From Pelagihabitans pacificus (GTDB taxonomy: Bacteria; Bacteroidota; Bacteroidia; Flavobacteriales; Flavobacteriaceae): DNA of 64,000 nt. Within the stretch, counting starts at the first letter, position 1. Each line of letters starts with the position of its first letter. This document shows positions 1 through 8,448 of this stretch, piece by piece. Location of the stretch: positions 306,642-370,641 of the forward strand of contig NZ_VIKU02000005.1 in assembly GCF_009371985.2 (NCBI RefSeq). The letters run 5' to 3'. Made by a program: the position numbers and the translations under genes. Under the pieces are notes generated by a model that was not told the DNA's origin, made no database searches, and saw nothing but the letters and a program-made list of their open reading frames with translations.

Positions 1-2417
1 AATGTCCGCTGATAGAACTTTTCGTTGACCTCGTCGGTCAGCAGGCGTCGAATGATTACCGTGGTCGACCCGTTCCGTTCCCGAACCACTTTAATCACGT
101 CGTCTTTTTCGGTGCCATGAAGGGCTACGGTTCGATTTAAGTGGGCCCCGTATTCGCGCGCATATTTCGGTAGGTCTTTCAACCGTTGTTTGAGACTTGC
201 CTTTATGTAGTTCGAGGTGGAATCCTGAACCTCTTTTGGAAGTCGTAGGAATGCCTCATCGATAATGGTTTCCGGAAGATTCTGCTGGATGTAAAGGGCT
301 TCCCGCTCCCAAGCCGCCGCATCGTAATCGGGTAATAAGGTTTGGTCCAATCGGTTGCCATTGTAATTGATCCATTTGACATCTTCGATGGTAGGGCCAT
401 ATGACTGCCACTGTCTCGTAATTGGAATAAACCACTGTATCACTTCGACGGCATTACCGTCGAATCGGGGAAATGCATTGTCCCTATCCCTTGGAACCGG
501 CATAAATTCCCTCTCCCCATCGGGTTTTTCGTATTCGACCCAGCGCCATTGGTCTTGATGACGGTCCCAGTCACCTAACAACATATCGAATACCCGGGCG
601 CGTACATAACTCTGTTGGTCTACTGTGTAAGACTCGTCCCGTTTTATTTTTTCCAGCATGTCGGTCGTACTCTCAAAATCGGTTACTTTACCTTTTTCAT
701 CTATCGTACGGCGATACCCCTTGTAATTCACCTGTTCATCGGAAGGCCGTTGTTCGATATAATACAATTCATTTCCGAACTCCCCATTAAGGCGGCCCAG
801 AGCCTTTTGTTTCGGGACATAGAACAGGCGTGTGTCGGCATGATTGACCCCGACCGCCCTGGCCATCGGGTTAATGACCATTTGCATATAAGGATGGGCC
901 GAGGTGAAAAAATCGGAAATCAGTCGTTCCGGGAGGGAACCCATGTAATCGTCCTCGGTATAGGCCACTCCACGGACACTAAATTTTAGGTATTTTAGGG
1001 GATCTTTTCGGAGGGAACGCATCGAAAACTCACGTTGATCGCTATCTTCCAACCGAATGGAATAGGATTGATGGCCCCCTCCTTTCTTGGTAACTTCCAA
1101 ACCACCGTATAGCGTGTCTAATAGGGAAACAGGTGCGGTTACCGGAATTCCGTAATAGCGGCGGTAACGTTTGCCCCAAAGATATTCGAAGAATGCCGTC
1201 CGCTCCTTTACTCCCTCCGGACCGTAGACCGAACGCTTCTGGGTCTTTGGCAATTCGGTCTGAAAATTTTCAGGTACCGAGTTTTGGGGAAAAGGGGGTA
1301 CAAGGTCGAACGTATATTCTTTGTCGGCGGTCAGGAAGGTAACGGCCGAGGAACCATCGGTATAATAAACCAATTTGGCGAAACCCGGAGCCCCATAGGT
1401 AAACCTTCCTTCATAGGGGAGCGTGCCGCCCACGGCAGTGATATAATCCTTAGATCTCCTAGTGGGACGCACCTCACCGAGTGCCCCACTAATAAGTTGA
1501 TGGATATTCCCTCCGGAGAGGTATTGCAGATTCTGTTCATGACCTGAGACTATCGTGATACGATCGGATTTTTTGGCTAAGGAACTGACCAAAATTCGTA
1601 GGTGATTGTATCTTCTAGACAGTAATTTGTCAGGGGAAAAAGCAGCTAGATTGTCTACCCCGCTCAACAAAGAGCCCACAATGGGTAGCGGTAACAAATG
1701 GCTCTTTAGACTTTTGGGTCCGGCAAATTCACCATTACTAAAAATAGGATGGTGCATGGCAATGACCAGATTCTTTTCCTGCGCATCATTGATATACCCT
1801 TCCAATTCTTCGGCGAAGCGTCGCCGGGTCACCACATCGGTACATTTGCTATTGATCCCTTCTACCCGGGACCAATTCGAATTGAACCATTTGGAATCGA
1901 TTAGAAGCAAATCTAAATTTTCATTGATGATGCGATAGTCCAAGGGGCATCCGTTTTTTGGAAAGACATACTCATCCTGTACTGGATACTCGTCCAGATA
2001 TTCCTCTGTCTTTTCCAGGTCTGAAATCTTTTTGCCCTTCCATTCATTGTTTCCAGGCAGAAATATGGTAAAACCTTTGAAATTCCCGATGAGATTCAAC
2101 TGTTGCCCAATCAATTTCCTGTCGCGTGACCACGCGTCTTTTTCATCGGAAATATTATCTCCCAAAAGTAACAAGGTGCTATTGGCCTCCGCAGTCTGTA
2201 ACTCCCGCTTCAAGATAGCCAGTACGGTTTCTCGGTCATTTTCGTATCCATTGCCAAACCCTCCGGCCAAAAAAAGTACATGATCAATTTCCTTTGGATC
2301 CCCCGCAACTTCGATCGGAGCAAGTTGAGGCCGATAGGTAGCACAGGAAGTGGGCACTATCAAAAAAATGATTCCACATATCAATGAAGCGATCAAGTGT
2401 GAATACGATTTTTCCAA
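1..2417 (-). CDS. Surface metallophosphoesterase with kinase-like motifs (partial, 3' end outside window)
   Basis: About 805 codons are visible and the gene runs off the left edge. The N-terminus is a hydrophobic lipoprotein-like signal ending in PTSC. A calcineurin-like phosphoesterase region follows, with GDN, GNNEW, MHHP and GHEQ motifs. Where the first metal motif would carry Asp the protein reads LAGGFGNG, so that ligand looks lost. Further on (roughly residues 590-650) come GDWDRH and PRDRDNAF, which resemble the catalytic-loop and metal motifs of CotH/Fam20/HipA-like kinases. No ATG opens the frame; a TTG at 2415-2417 is the best start because it leaves a complete signal peptide. Probably an outer-membrane or periplasmic enzyme; substrate unknown. 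Confidence 0.75.
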   Translation of the reverse strand, partial: MEKSYSHLIASLICGIIFLIVPTSCATYRPQLAPIEVAGDPKEIDHVLFLAGGFGNGYENDRETVLAILKRELQTAEANSTLLLLGDNISDEKDAWSRDRKLIGQQLNLIGNFKGFTIFLPGNNEWKGKKISDLEKTEEYLDEYPVQDEYVFPKNGCPLDYRIINENLDLLLIDSKWFNSNWSRVEGINSKCTDVVTRRRFAEELEGYINDAQEKNLVIAMHHPIFSNGEFAGPKSLKSHLLPLPIVGSLLSGVDNLAAFSPDKLLSRRYNHLRILVSSLAKKSDRITIVSGHEQNLQYLSGGNIHQLISGALGEVRPTRRSKDYITAVGGTLPYEGRFTYGAPGFAKLVYYTDGSSAVTFLTADKEYTFDLVPPFPQNSVPENFQTELPKTQKRSVYGPEGVKERTAFFEYLWGKRYRRYYGIPVTAPVSLLDTLYGGLEVTKKGGGHQSYSIRLEDSDQREFSMRSLRKDPLKYLKFSVRGVAYTEDDYMGSLPERLISDFFTSAHPYMQMVINPMARAVGVNHADTRLFYVPKQKALGRLNGEFGNELYYIEQRPSDEQVNYKGYRRTIDEKGKVTDFESTTDMLEKIKRDESYTVDQQSYVRARVFDMLLGDWDRHQDQWRWVEYEKPDGEREFMPVPRDRDNAFPRFDGNAVEVIQWFIPITRQWQSYGPTIEDVKWINYNGNRLDQTLLPDYDAAAWEREALYIQQNLPETIIDEAFLRLPKEVQDSTSNYIKASLKQRLKDLPKYAREYGAHLNRTVALHGTEKDDVIKVVRERNGSTTVIIRRLLTDEVNEKFYQRT

Positions 2418-2599
2418 ATGTTGTATTTTTTTGATAAACGATTAACTGAAGTTAAGAAATAAAAAAAGGAAGGCACGGTCCCCACCAATACCTTCCTACG
2501 TCTTGCTATATGACAATGTCATATACCTTAACCTACTTTTGTAAAATTAACTCTAAGGTTGCGCCTTCTTTTGCCCATATTACCCATTTATTGACCCAT

Positions 2600-3283
2600 T
2601 TACCGGACCACAATCTGACCTCCTAAGGTTTTGTCTTCCTTGACCGTCTCCGGATTTCCATATATTTCAATGGTACCGCCAGCGGTTACATTGGCATCTA
2701 CGAATTCGTCGCTGTTGACGATGGCGGTTCCTCCAGCGAAAACAGTGACGTCTGTTTGGGATGCCGCCAATTTCTTACCGTCAAAGTCACCTCCGCTCCT
2801 GATATTAATTTCTTGATTCGTCGCGCTGCCCGTAACTTTTATCTTTCCCCCGGTTACCGCTTTGGTGTTCAAATTTCTGGTGGATACGACCGCATGCACT
2901 TCCCCCCCTTCCTGGGAACGCAAGGTAAGGTAGGGAGCTGTTAGTTCACCATCCGTTTTGATGACCGCCCCTTCGTTAGCGTCAAGAAGGCTTAGATTAT
3001 TCGTATAATAAATGGTAACAAATGTCTCGTTTCCGGCCAAGAAGTTTTCAATTTCCATCTGTATCTTTAGCAAGCCATCCTTATTGACCAACTTTACCTC
3101 GTCCTGATTATCCCCGGAAATGACCGCGCTATTTTTATCGCTTTTTACCAAAGTGACATTGACCCGATCAAAGGCCTTGATTTCATTGAAATTATCGAGT
3201 TCTACTATGGTCTTATTTTCTTGAGCGGTAAGTGAAAGGCCCAAGAGACCACTTAATAGGAATGTCGTTATGATTTTTTTCAT
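2600..3283 (-). CDS. DUF2807 (head GIN) putative adhesin-like secreted protein
   Basis: 227 residues. An N-terminal signal peptide (MKKIITTFLLSGLLGLSLTA) precedes repeated short beta-strand units of the kind seen in the DUF2807 right-handed beta-helix family, with many Gly-Gly and Asn/Asp turns. An upstream in-frame ATG would add 15 residues ahead of the signal peptide, so the start at 3283 is preferred. These proteins are exported and thought to sit in the periplasm or at the surface; no enzymatic role is known. It stands alone between the phosphoesterase and the aldehyde dehydrogenase unit. Confidence 0.8.
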   Translation of the reverse strand: MKKIITTFLLSGLLGLSLTAQENKTIVELDNFNEIKAFDRVNVTLVKSDKNSAVISGDNQDEVKLVNKDGLLKIQMEIENFLAGNETFVTIYYTNNLSLLDANEGAVIKTDGELTAPYLTLRSQEGGEVHAVVSTRNLNTKAVTGGKIKVTGSATNQEINIRSGGDFDGKKLAASQTDVTVFAGGTAIVNSDEFVDANVTAGGTIEIYGNPETVKEDKTLGGQIVVR

Positions 3284-3388
3284 ATTGTAGTGTTTTAGGA
3301 TTATTTGCATTCTTTTCAAATGTAACAAGGTAGGGTGCTACAAATTACCCCTATCGCTCCAAATATTGATGCATACTGAAACACGTTA

Positions 3389-3559
3389 CTAAAGGGGGCT
3401 TGTGAAATAAAAAGCCGACGCAATGATACCCAATAGCAACAGCGCCAGCACGAGAACGATAAAATAGGCACCCGTTTTTGTCTTGATATTCTTCTGAAAG
3501 ATATACTGTCGGGTTGGTTCTTCGGGTTCTTTAATAAATTTGGTTTCCTCTTGCTTCAT
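3389..3559 (-). CDS. Small single-pass membrane protein (56 aa)
   Basis: A 56-residue protein starting MKQEETKFIKEPEEP, with a charged, Pro/Glu-rich N-terminus and one strongly hydrophobic helix (about residues 32-52). Its ATG lies 14 bases after the stop of the aldehyde dehydrogenase, so the two are probably cotranscribed. I do not recognise a family. The high-quality membrane helix, the positive residues (KNIKTKTG) just before it and the tight spacing support it as a real gene. Confidence 0.6.
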   Translation of the reverse strand: MKQEETKFIKEPEEPTRQYIFQKNIKTKTGAYFIVLVLALLLLGIIASAFYFTSPL

Positions 3560-3573
3560 AGACTCTTTTTAAT

Positions 3574-4932
3574 TTAATTGATATACACGGTTTTTTCATT
3601 GACGAACGCCAATATACCCTCTCGGGAAAGTTCTCTTCCATATCCGGAGTTTTTGGTACCTCCAAAAGGAAGCCTTGGATCTGACTTCACCATTTCATTT
3701 ATAAAGAACGCCCCGTCCGGAATTTGGGAAATCGCTTTGCGGGCCTCTTCAATATCCTGGGTAAAGAGCATGGTTCCCAAGCCAAAATCGGAATTCCTTG
3801 CCATATCGATGGCGGCTTGTCTGTCCCTTACCTTAATAATGGCTGCTACCGGTCCGAAGGTTTCTTCCTTAAAAACGGGCATTTCCGCTGTTACTTTCGT
3901 CAGTAATGTTGGCTCGAAATAGGCTCCCTTTCTTGTGTTACCCATCACTACTTCAGCTCCCATTTCAACCGACTTTTTTACCTGGTCTTCCAACCCTTTT
4001 GCTAAATCCTCACGCGCCATGACGCTGATGTAGGTGTCCTCATCCATAGGTGATCCGGTTACAAACCCGGCTACTTTCTTTTTGAATTTGTCGAGGAACT
4101 CATCATAAATTGTTTCTACCACGATAAAACGTTTGGCAGCGATACAACTCTGCCCGTTGTTTTGCATACGCGCTTTAACCATTATATCAAGATGTTCGTC
4201 CAAATCGGCATCCTCCCAAACAACACACGCATTATTACCTCCCAGTTCCAAAACCGTTTTCTTTAGATTTTTACCTGCTATTTCGGCGATGGCCCGCCCC
4301 GCTTTTTCACTGCCCGTCAGGGAAACAGCTTGTACCACCTCATGACCGATCAATTCCTCAATGGCTTCATGGTCGGCCAATATCGCTTGAAAACATCCCT
4401 CAGGATAGCCCGCATCCACAAATAGCTGTTCAAGGGCCAAGGCACAACCTGTTACGTTTTCGGCATGTTTTAAAATAGCCGTATTCCCGGCGGTCAAGGT
4501 GGGGGCGGCAAAACGCAACACTTGCCAGAAAGGATAATTCCACGGCATAATGGCCAAAACCGTTCCCAAGGGGTCATAACTGATAAAGCTTTCAACGGCA
4601 TCGGTCTCGATAAGGGCGTCCGACAAAAATTTTGCCCCGTTTTTAGCATAAAAATCACATACCCAGGCACACTTTTCTATTTCAGCCCTGCTTTGTACGA
4701 TAGGCTTCCCCATTTCTTCGGTCATGAGTCGGGCCAAGGAGTCTGTACGTTCCAATAGTAAATCGGCCACCTTTTTTATCAATGTGGCTCTTTCAGTAAT
4801 ATCGGTTGCCGCCCACGCCGGGAAGGTGGCAGCGGATTTCTGCAGACAGTTGTTTATTTGTTCTTCGGAAAATCGTTCGTATTTCTTGATAAGTTTGCCC
4901 GTAAACGGGTTTGTAGTTTTAATGGTTGCCAT
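3574..4932 (-). CDS. NAD(P)-dependent succinate-semialdehyde dehydrogenase
   Basis: 452 residues, the usual length of the short Sad/GabD-like aldehyde dehydrogenases. Visible motifs are PWNYPFW with the oxyanion Asn (132), the catalytic Glu in LELGG (229) and the nucleophile Cys in NNGQSC (263). It oxidises succinate semialdehyde or a related short aldehyde to the acid, feeding the TCA cycle. No GABA transaminase is nearby, so the substrate is uncertain; detoxification of reactive aldehydes fits the stress-rich surroundings. A Bacteroidota -7 element lies 22 bases upstream of the start. Confidence 0.88.
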   Translation of the reverse strand: MATIKTTNPFTGKLIKKYERFSEEQINNCLQKSAATFPAWAATDITERATLIKKVADLLLERTDSLARLMTEEMGKPIVQSRAEIEKCAWVCDFYAKNGAKFLSDALIETDAVESFISYDPLGTVLAIMPWNYPFWQVLRFAAPTLTAGNTAILKHAENVTGCALALEQLFVDAGYPEGCFQAILADHEAIEELIGHEVVQAVSLTGSEKAGRAIAEIAGKNLKKTVLELGGNNACVVWEDADLDEHLDIMVKARMQNNGQSCIAAKRFIVVETIYDEFLDKFKKKVAGFVTGSPMDEDTYISVMAREDLAKGLEDQVKKSVEMGAEVVMGNTRKGAYFEPTLLTKVTAEMPVFKEETFGPVAAIIKVRDRQAAIDMARNSDFGLGTMLFTQDIEEARKAISQIPDGAFFINEMVKSDPRLPFGGTKNSGYGRELSREGILAFVNEKTVYIN

Positions 4933-4953
4933 ATCGGTTTTTTATGTTGAATA

Positions 4954-4961
4954 CAAAGATA
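4954..4961 (-). promoter_or_regulatory. -7 promoter element (TATCTTTG) of the aldehyde dehydrogenase unit
   Basis: On the minus strand the sequence reads TATCTTTG, a perfect match to the Bacteroidota -7 consensus TAnnTTTG, 22 bases before the start codon. No clear TTG -33 box is seen at 17-23 bases spacing. Confidence 0.5.
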
Positions 4962-5115
4962 GGGTCAACCAAAAATTGTCCTTGGTGCATATCCTATGAA
5001 TATTGACCCGTTCGGCCTTCGGTAAAAACGTCAAGCTTTCTTCTGTTTGAGCTAAGGAATTCCAGTTTGATACCTCATCTTTGCAATGAACAAACTATTA
5101 ATAACAATTTTATTT

Positions 5116-5445
5116 ATGAGCAATAATTCAAATACAGCTTTAGGAATATTGGCCGGAGCGGCCATCGGTGCACTGGCCGGTATTCTCTTTGCCCCGGACA
5201 AGGGAAGTAATACAAGAAGAAAAATTGCCGAACAAGCAGCAGCGACACAGGAAAGTTTAAAGGAAAATGCACTGGATTTAAAAGAACGTGTCTCGGAAAC
5301 CGTTGCCGTTCAAAAGGAAAACTTGGGCACAAGAGTGGAAAACCTCGTTTCCGATGTCAGCTATAAAACGGAAGATGTGATTACCACCTTGGAGGCCAAA
5401 TTGAAAGAATTGAAAGCCAAGAACAAACAATTACAGAAAAGCTAG
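5116..5445 (+). CDS. YtxH domain-containing protein
   Basis: 109 residues. An N-terminal glycine/alanine-rich membrane helix (GILAGAAIGALAGILFAPDKG) leads into a long amphipathic, Lys/Glu-rich coiled coil, the YtxH layout. The start at MSNNSNTALG is preferred over an upstream ATG that would add ten residues unlike the family. YtxH proteins are general-stress proteins of unknown biochemical function. First gene of a three-gene unit with a 1-base gap to the next gene. Confidence 0.85.
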   Translation: MSNNSNTALGILAGAAIGALAGILFAPDKGSNTRRKIAEQAAATQESLKENALDLKERVSETVAVQKENLGTRVENLVSDVSYKTEDVITTLEAKLKELKAKNKQLQKS

Positions 5446-5446
5446 G

Positions 5447-5800
5447 ATGGGCGTTTTCGATTCGTTGGAATCTACCTCCAAAGATGCTTTTGCCTCTGGT
5501 GAGCATTTTTTTGAATCCTCAAAGAAATATTATGAGCTGAGGATTTTTAAGCAACTCGCCATAACGACCACTTCATTGGTCAAAATTGTCTTGGTCGGTA
5601 GTTTCTGTTTGTTAGGCCTTCTTTTCGGGACTGTTGCCTTGGCCATCTATCTCGGTGATTATTTTGGCAGTCTGGTTCAAGGGTTTTTAACGACTGGGGT
5701 AATTTTATTCTGCATTGCCATCATTATTTTGCTTCTTAGAAAAAAGATGGATAAAAAAATCATTAGAAAACTTAGCGAAACCTTTTTTGACGAACCATGA
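5447..5800 (+). CDS. Holin-like (Phage_holin_3_6 family) membrane protein
   Basis: 117 residues with two adjacent membrane helices (about 43-67 and 75-100) flanked by charged ends. This is the layout of the chromosomal 'phage holin family' proteins that accompany YtxH genes in many Bacteroidota. It is probably an inner-membrane stress protein rather than a lysis factor, since there is no phage gene in the window. It follows the YtxH gene by one base and overlaps the next gene by four bases (ATGA). Confidence 0.75.
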   Translation: MGVFDSLESTSKDAFASGEHFFESSKKYYELRIFKQLAITTTSLVKIVLVGSFCLLGLLFGTVALAIYLGDYFGSLVQGFLTTGVILFCIAIIILLLRKKMDKKIIRKLSETFFDEP

Positions 5801-5997
5801 AGCATTACAATACGCTAGAAGAAATTAACCATGACCTTAAGCGATATAGGTTACAACGCGAAATTGCTCTCGAGGAGGTCAAATCCATTAAATATCAACT
5901 TCAGAACGATTTACAACCCGCTAACTGGTTAAGCACTGTCTTGAGTGCCCTGAAAAAATATGGTATTATTTATTTTATACGTAAAATATTCAAATGA
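5797..5997 (+). CDS. DUF6327-like small protein
   Basis: 66 residues, starting inside the ATGA overlap with the preceding gene, so translation is probably coupled. An N-terminal charged helical half (residues 1-40) precedes a Trp/Pro turn and a short hydrophobic, basic tail. The pattern resembles the DUF6327 family found after YtxH and holin-like genes in flavobacteria. Likely a peripheral partner of the two upstream membrane proteins. Confidence 0.65.
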   Translation: MKHYNTLEEINHDLKRYRLQREIALEEVKSIKYQLQNDLQPANWLSTVLSALKKYGIIYFIRKIFK

Positions 5998-6024
5998 TTA
6001 CAGTGGTTTGTTAGGTTGATTGTG

Positions 6025-6056
6025 AAAAGCGTGTCCAACAGTGTAGATGCGCTTTT
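6025..6056 (+). terminator. Possible terminator between convergent units
   Basis: AAAAGCG pairs with CGCTTTT across an 18-base loop and is followed by a T-rich stretch, between the stop of the DUF6327 gene and the convergent DUF3124 gene. The loop is long, so the call is weak. Confidence 0.35.
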
Positions 6057-6076
6057 TGCTTTTCATATGGTCCCCG

Positions 6077-6601
6077 TTATTTGCCAATGGAATAGCCATC
6101 CGTCGCGAACGCAAACCCCTTATTACCATTTTCCCCTATCATAATCGCTTGCACCAAGGGTTCGATATCGGGTTGTTTGGCACTCATGACTACAATGAAA
6201 TTGGCTCCTGTTCCTCCCAGCTCATTCTCTCTTTCTATTACGTAGTTGATGGTTGCCATAGGTTTGATGCTGATAGTGTTATCGATAAAGCTTTTCACTA
6301 ACGTACCATCCGTATCGTAATAATCGATTTTTGATACAAAAAGCGAATCTTGGAAGCTGGTATTACGAATACTCAAGGTAGCGGCCAACAGCGTATGTTG
6401 ATTTACCGCATCTACGTAAATATCACTATAAATGGGTACATATACCGTGTCGTTAAAAGCGATTTCATCTTTTTTTACCGGATTCTCCAGCTCCAGCGAT
6501 TCCAGCTCGTCTTCTCCCGTCGCCGTTCGATTTGGTCGCTGTTCCACACATGCGTTCAAAAAAAGAATGATTAAAAGAAGAGGGGTGTAGCTTCGTTTCA
6601 T
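6077..6601 (-). CDS. DUF3124 lipoprotein
   Basis: 174 residues. The signal MKRSYTPLLLIILFLNAC ends in a lipobox cysteine (18), so the mature protein is a lipoprotein. The core reads VYVPIYSDIY followed by LLAATLSIRNTS, the hallmark of DUF3124, a periplasmic family of unknown function with an immunoglobulin-like look. It stands alone, convergent with the YtxH unit. Confidence 0.8.
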   Translation of the reverse strand: MKRSYTPLLLIILFLNACVEQRPNRTATGEDELESLELENPVKKDEIAFNDTVYVPIYSDIYVDAVNQHTLLAATLSIRNTSFQDSLFVSKIDYYDTDGTLVKSFIDNTISIKPMATINYVIERENELGGTGANFIVVMSAKQPDIEPLVQAIMIGENGNKGFAFATDGYSIGK

Positions 6602-6668
6602 ATATCTACTATTTGATTTTTTTTGGATGATGTCAGCCTTCTAAACTTCAACAGCTTCCGCATACTTC

Positions 6669-7703
6669 TCAAACGGCCATTGGAACGAGCACATTTTCCT
6701 GGTATTCGCTAGGACTGATACCGAACTTTCTTTTGAAAATTTTGGAAAAGTAACTGCGACTGCTAAATCCGATGGAATAAACAATTTCTGAGATATTCAT
6801 ATCGGTGGTATTCATATAATCGCGGGCCTTTTCCAAACGTACATGTCTAATGTACTCCGTAACGGTGCGCGCATAGAGTACTTTAAAACCTTCCTGCAGT
6901 TTTGCCTGGGACAAACCCGAATGCAAGGATAACATCTCCAGGGAATAGTCTTTCGATACGTCTTTCAATATCATCTGGGCTACTTTCCTTACAATTCTAA
7001 GTTCCCTATTCAGTAAACTGGTTTTCGGCCGCTTGTTTTTGACCACCTTATCATGATCATGAATATGCATCGCCAAAATCTCGTAGACCAGACCCTCAAT
7101 CTGCATAATTCGAATCATTCCCTTCGATTTCACCCTTCGCAAAGCAGTTATTTTATCGGCCAGTTTCAGGTCATAGGTGCCATAAAATGCATAAGCCTGT
7201 TCATGGTCGGTGTCCAAGAACACTTCATAGAGTTTACGATTAAGCTCGTCGACATTGTTCAACCGTTTGTTCAAGAACTTCTTGCGGCTGATTTGAATCA
7301 CATTGATCGCCAATTTCTCCAATTTGGGAAAATATCCGTAATTGAGACCACCTTCCCTACTGGTAATGATAACCGACTGAAACTGCTCCAGTTTTCTGGT
7401 TTCGGCTTCGGATTGGTAACCGAACCGATGCTTGCAATACCCCTCCAGACAGTACGTAAAATGAATGGGATTGTATTGGGAAGCATCCATTTGAAGTTCA
7501 ACATCGTCCATAAACGTGATATCATATTCCAAAAGGCTTACACCCCAGTCGAAGGTGATGAATCGAATACTTCCTTTGGCATTCCCATTATCCACCGTAA
7601 GGGTATGTTCGCCCCAGCGCTCATTTATCGTCCCACCAATGACTTCCTGTATTTGTCTTACGGTTCCTGCAGTGCTTTCTGCATCAACGACTATCTTAAT
7701 CAT
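6669..7703 (-). CDS. AraC-family transcriptional regulator (paralogue 1 of 5)
   Basis: 344 residues. The last ~100 residues form an AraC DNA-binding domain, with the second helix-turn-helix at NISEIVYSIGFSSRSYFSKI. The first ~230 residues are a sensor region shared with the other four regulators in this window. Its marks are FDWGVSLLEYDI near residue 52, a Phe-x-x-Cys-Leu-Glu-Gly segment, and KFLNKRLNNVDELN. It is not the classic sugar-binding cupin in an obvious way. A complete -33/-7 promoter lies upstream. It is monocistronic; targets are unknown. Confidence 0.9.
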   Translation of the reverse strand: MIKIVVDAESTAGTVRQIQEVIGGTINERWGEHTLTVDNGNAKGSIRFITFDWGVSLLEYDITFMDDVELQMDASQYNPIHFTYCLEGYCKHRFGYQSEAETRKLEQFQSVIITSREGGLNYGYFPKLEKLAINVIQISRKKFLNKRLNNVDELNRKLYEVFLDTDHEQAYAFYGTYDLKLADKITALRRVKSKGMIRIMQIEGLVYEILAMHIHDHDKVVKNKRPKTSLLNRELRIVRKVAQMILKDVSKDYSLEMLSLHSGLSQAKLQEGFKVLYARTVTEYIRHVRLEKARDYMNTTDMNISEIVYSIGFSSRSYFSKIFKRKFGISPSEYQENVLVPMAV

Positions 7704-7742
7704 CCGTATGGTTGTTGAAGATTACTGTATTTTGATTTTGTT

Positions 7743-7772
7743 CAAATATAATTAATTAAAAGTTAAACAAAA
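7743..7772 (-). promoter_or_regulatory. Bacteroidota promoter of AraC paralogue 1 (TTTTG-N17-TATATTTG)
   Basis: Reading the minus strand, TTTTG (7768-7772) is followed after exactly 17 bases by TATATTTG (7743-7750). This is a full match to the TTG-N17-23-TAnnTTTG promoter of Bacteroidota. The start codon is about 40 bases downstream. Confidence 0.7.
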
Positions 7773-7817
7773 TATAAGATTTTAGTTTTTAATGTGCCAA
7801 AGCAAATCAAAAATTGA

Positions 7818-7848
7818 CAAAAAAAACCTCCAATGGTAGGAGGCTTTT
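7818..7848 (-). terminator. Rho-independent terminator
   Basis: On the minus strand AAGCCTCC and GGAGGTTT pair (eight base pairs, one G-T wobble, loop of seven) and a run of T follows. It lies just after the stop of the secreted protein gene at 7869. Confidence 0.75.
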
Positions 7849-7868
7849 ACTTCATAAACGACGTTGTT

Positions 7869-8348
7869 TTATAGCACCATTATAAATTCATCCACGATAA
7901 AGAAATCCTTATCCGCCGTATTGGCAAAATAAATTCCCTCTCCTATGATGTACTCCAGACTCTTTCCATCTACCTCAACGGCAAACCCTTTATCGGTTTG
8001 GACGAGTTCAAAGGTGTCCGCCAACTGCTTTTCATATCGCAATACCAAAATTCTGTCCAGATTATTATCCACTGCACTGTTGATGGTAATCAATTTGGAG
8101 ACTTGTGCAGGTTCATTTTTTCGGTCCCAATTCTCTAGGTTCTTGGTACTTTGTTCAAAAGAGGCCTTGTAGTCCCGTTGTTCCTGGATGGTCACTTTAT
8201 AAGGTATTTTTGTCCCATCCTTGTCGTAGTTGAAGGTTTTAATCGTAGTGGTATTCAATTTTCCAGTGGTAACAGTATCTGTTTGTGCGTTCATCGTTAC
8301 CATTGAGGAAGCAAACAGCATACCTGCCAATATCTTTACTATTTTCAT
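7869..8348 (-). CDS. Secreted protein of unknown function
   Basis: 159 residues with a clear signal peptide ending near ASSMVTMNAQ. The mature part is mixed beta-rich, without cysteines or an enzyme motif that I recognise. Bracketed by two terminators, so it is its own unit between the AraC regulator and dps. Probably periplasmic; role unknown. Confidence 0.75.
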   Translation of the reverse strand: MKIVKILAGMLFASSMVTMNAQTDTVTTGKLNTTTIKTFNYDKDGTKIPYKVTIQEQRDYKASFEQSTKNLENWDRKNEPAQVSKLITINSAVDNNLDRILVLRYEKQLADTFELVQTDKGFAVEVDGKSLEYIIGEGIYFANTADKDFFIVDEFIMVL

Positions 8349-8392
8349 TTTTTCTTATTTTTAAATTAAACTTATATTTCTCGATATCATTT

Positions 8393-8427
8393 GAAAAAGG
8401 TGCTTACATTAATATTATAAGCACCTT
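8393..8427 (-). terminator. Terminator after dps
   Basis: AAGGTGCTTA and TAAGCACCTT form a perfect ten-base-pair stem with an 11-base loop. The minus strand continues with TTTTT, 22 bases after the dps stop codon. Confidence 0.8.
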
Positions 8428-8448
8428 AACTTCTACTCTATTTTGGAT

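Noticed and set aside
2461..2510. Hairpin AGGAAGG/CCTTCCT as a terminator after DUF2807
   Set aside because: Seven base pairs with a long loop and no T run on the coding strand; too weak to list.
3574..4932. GABA shunt gene set
   Set aside because: Only the dehydrogenase is present; no transaminase or GABA permease is in the region, so the pathway is not asserted.
5447..5800. Phage holin annotation of the gene at 5447, hinting at a prophage
   Set aside because: Only a family label: no integrase, capsid, lysin or other phage gene is nearby, and the gene sits in a YtxH/DUF6327 unit.
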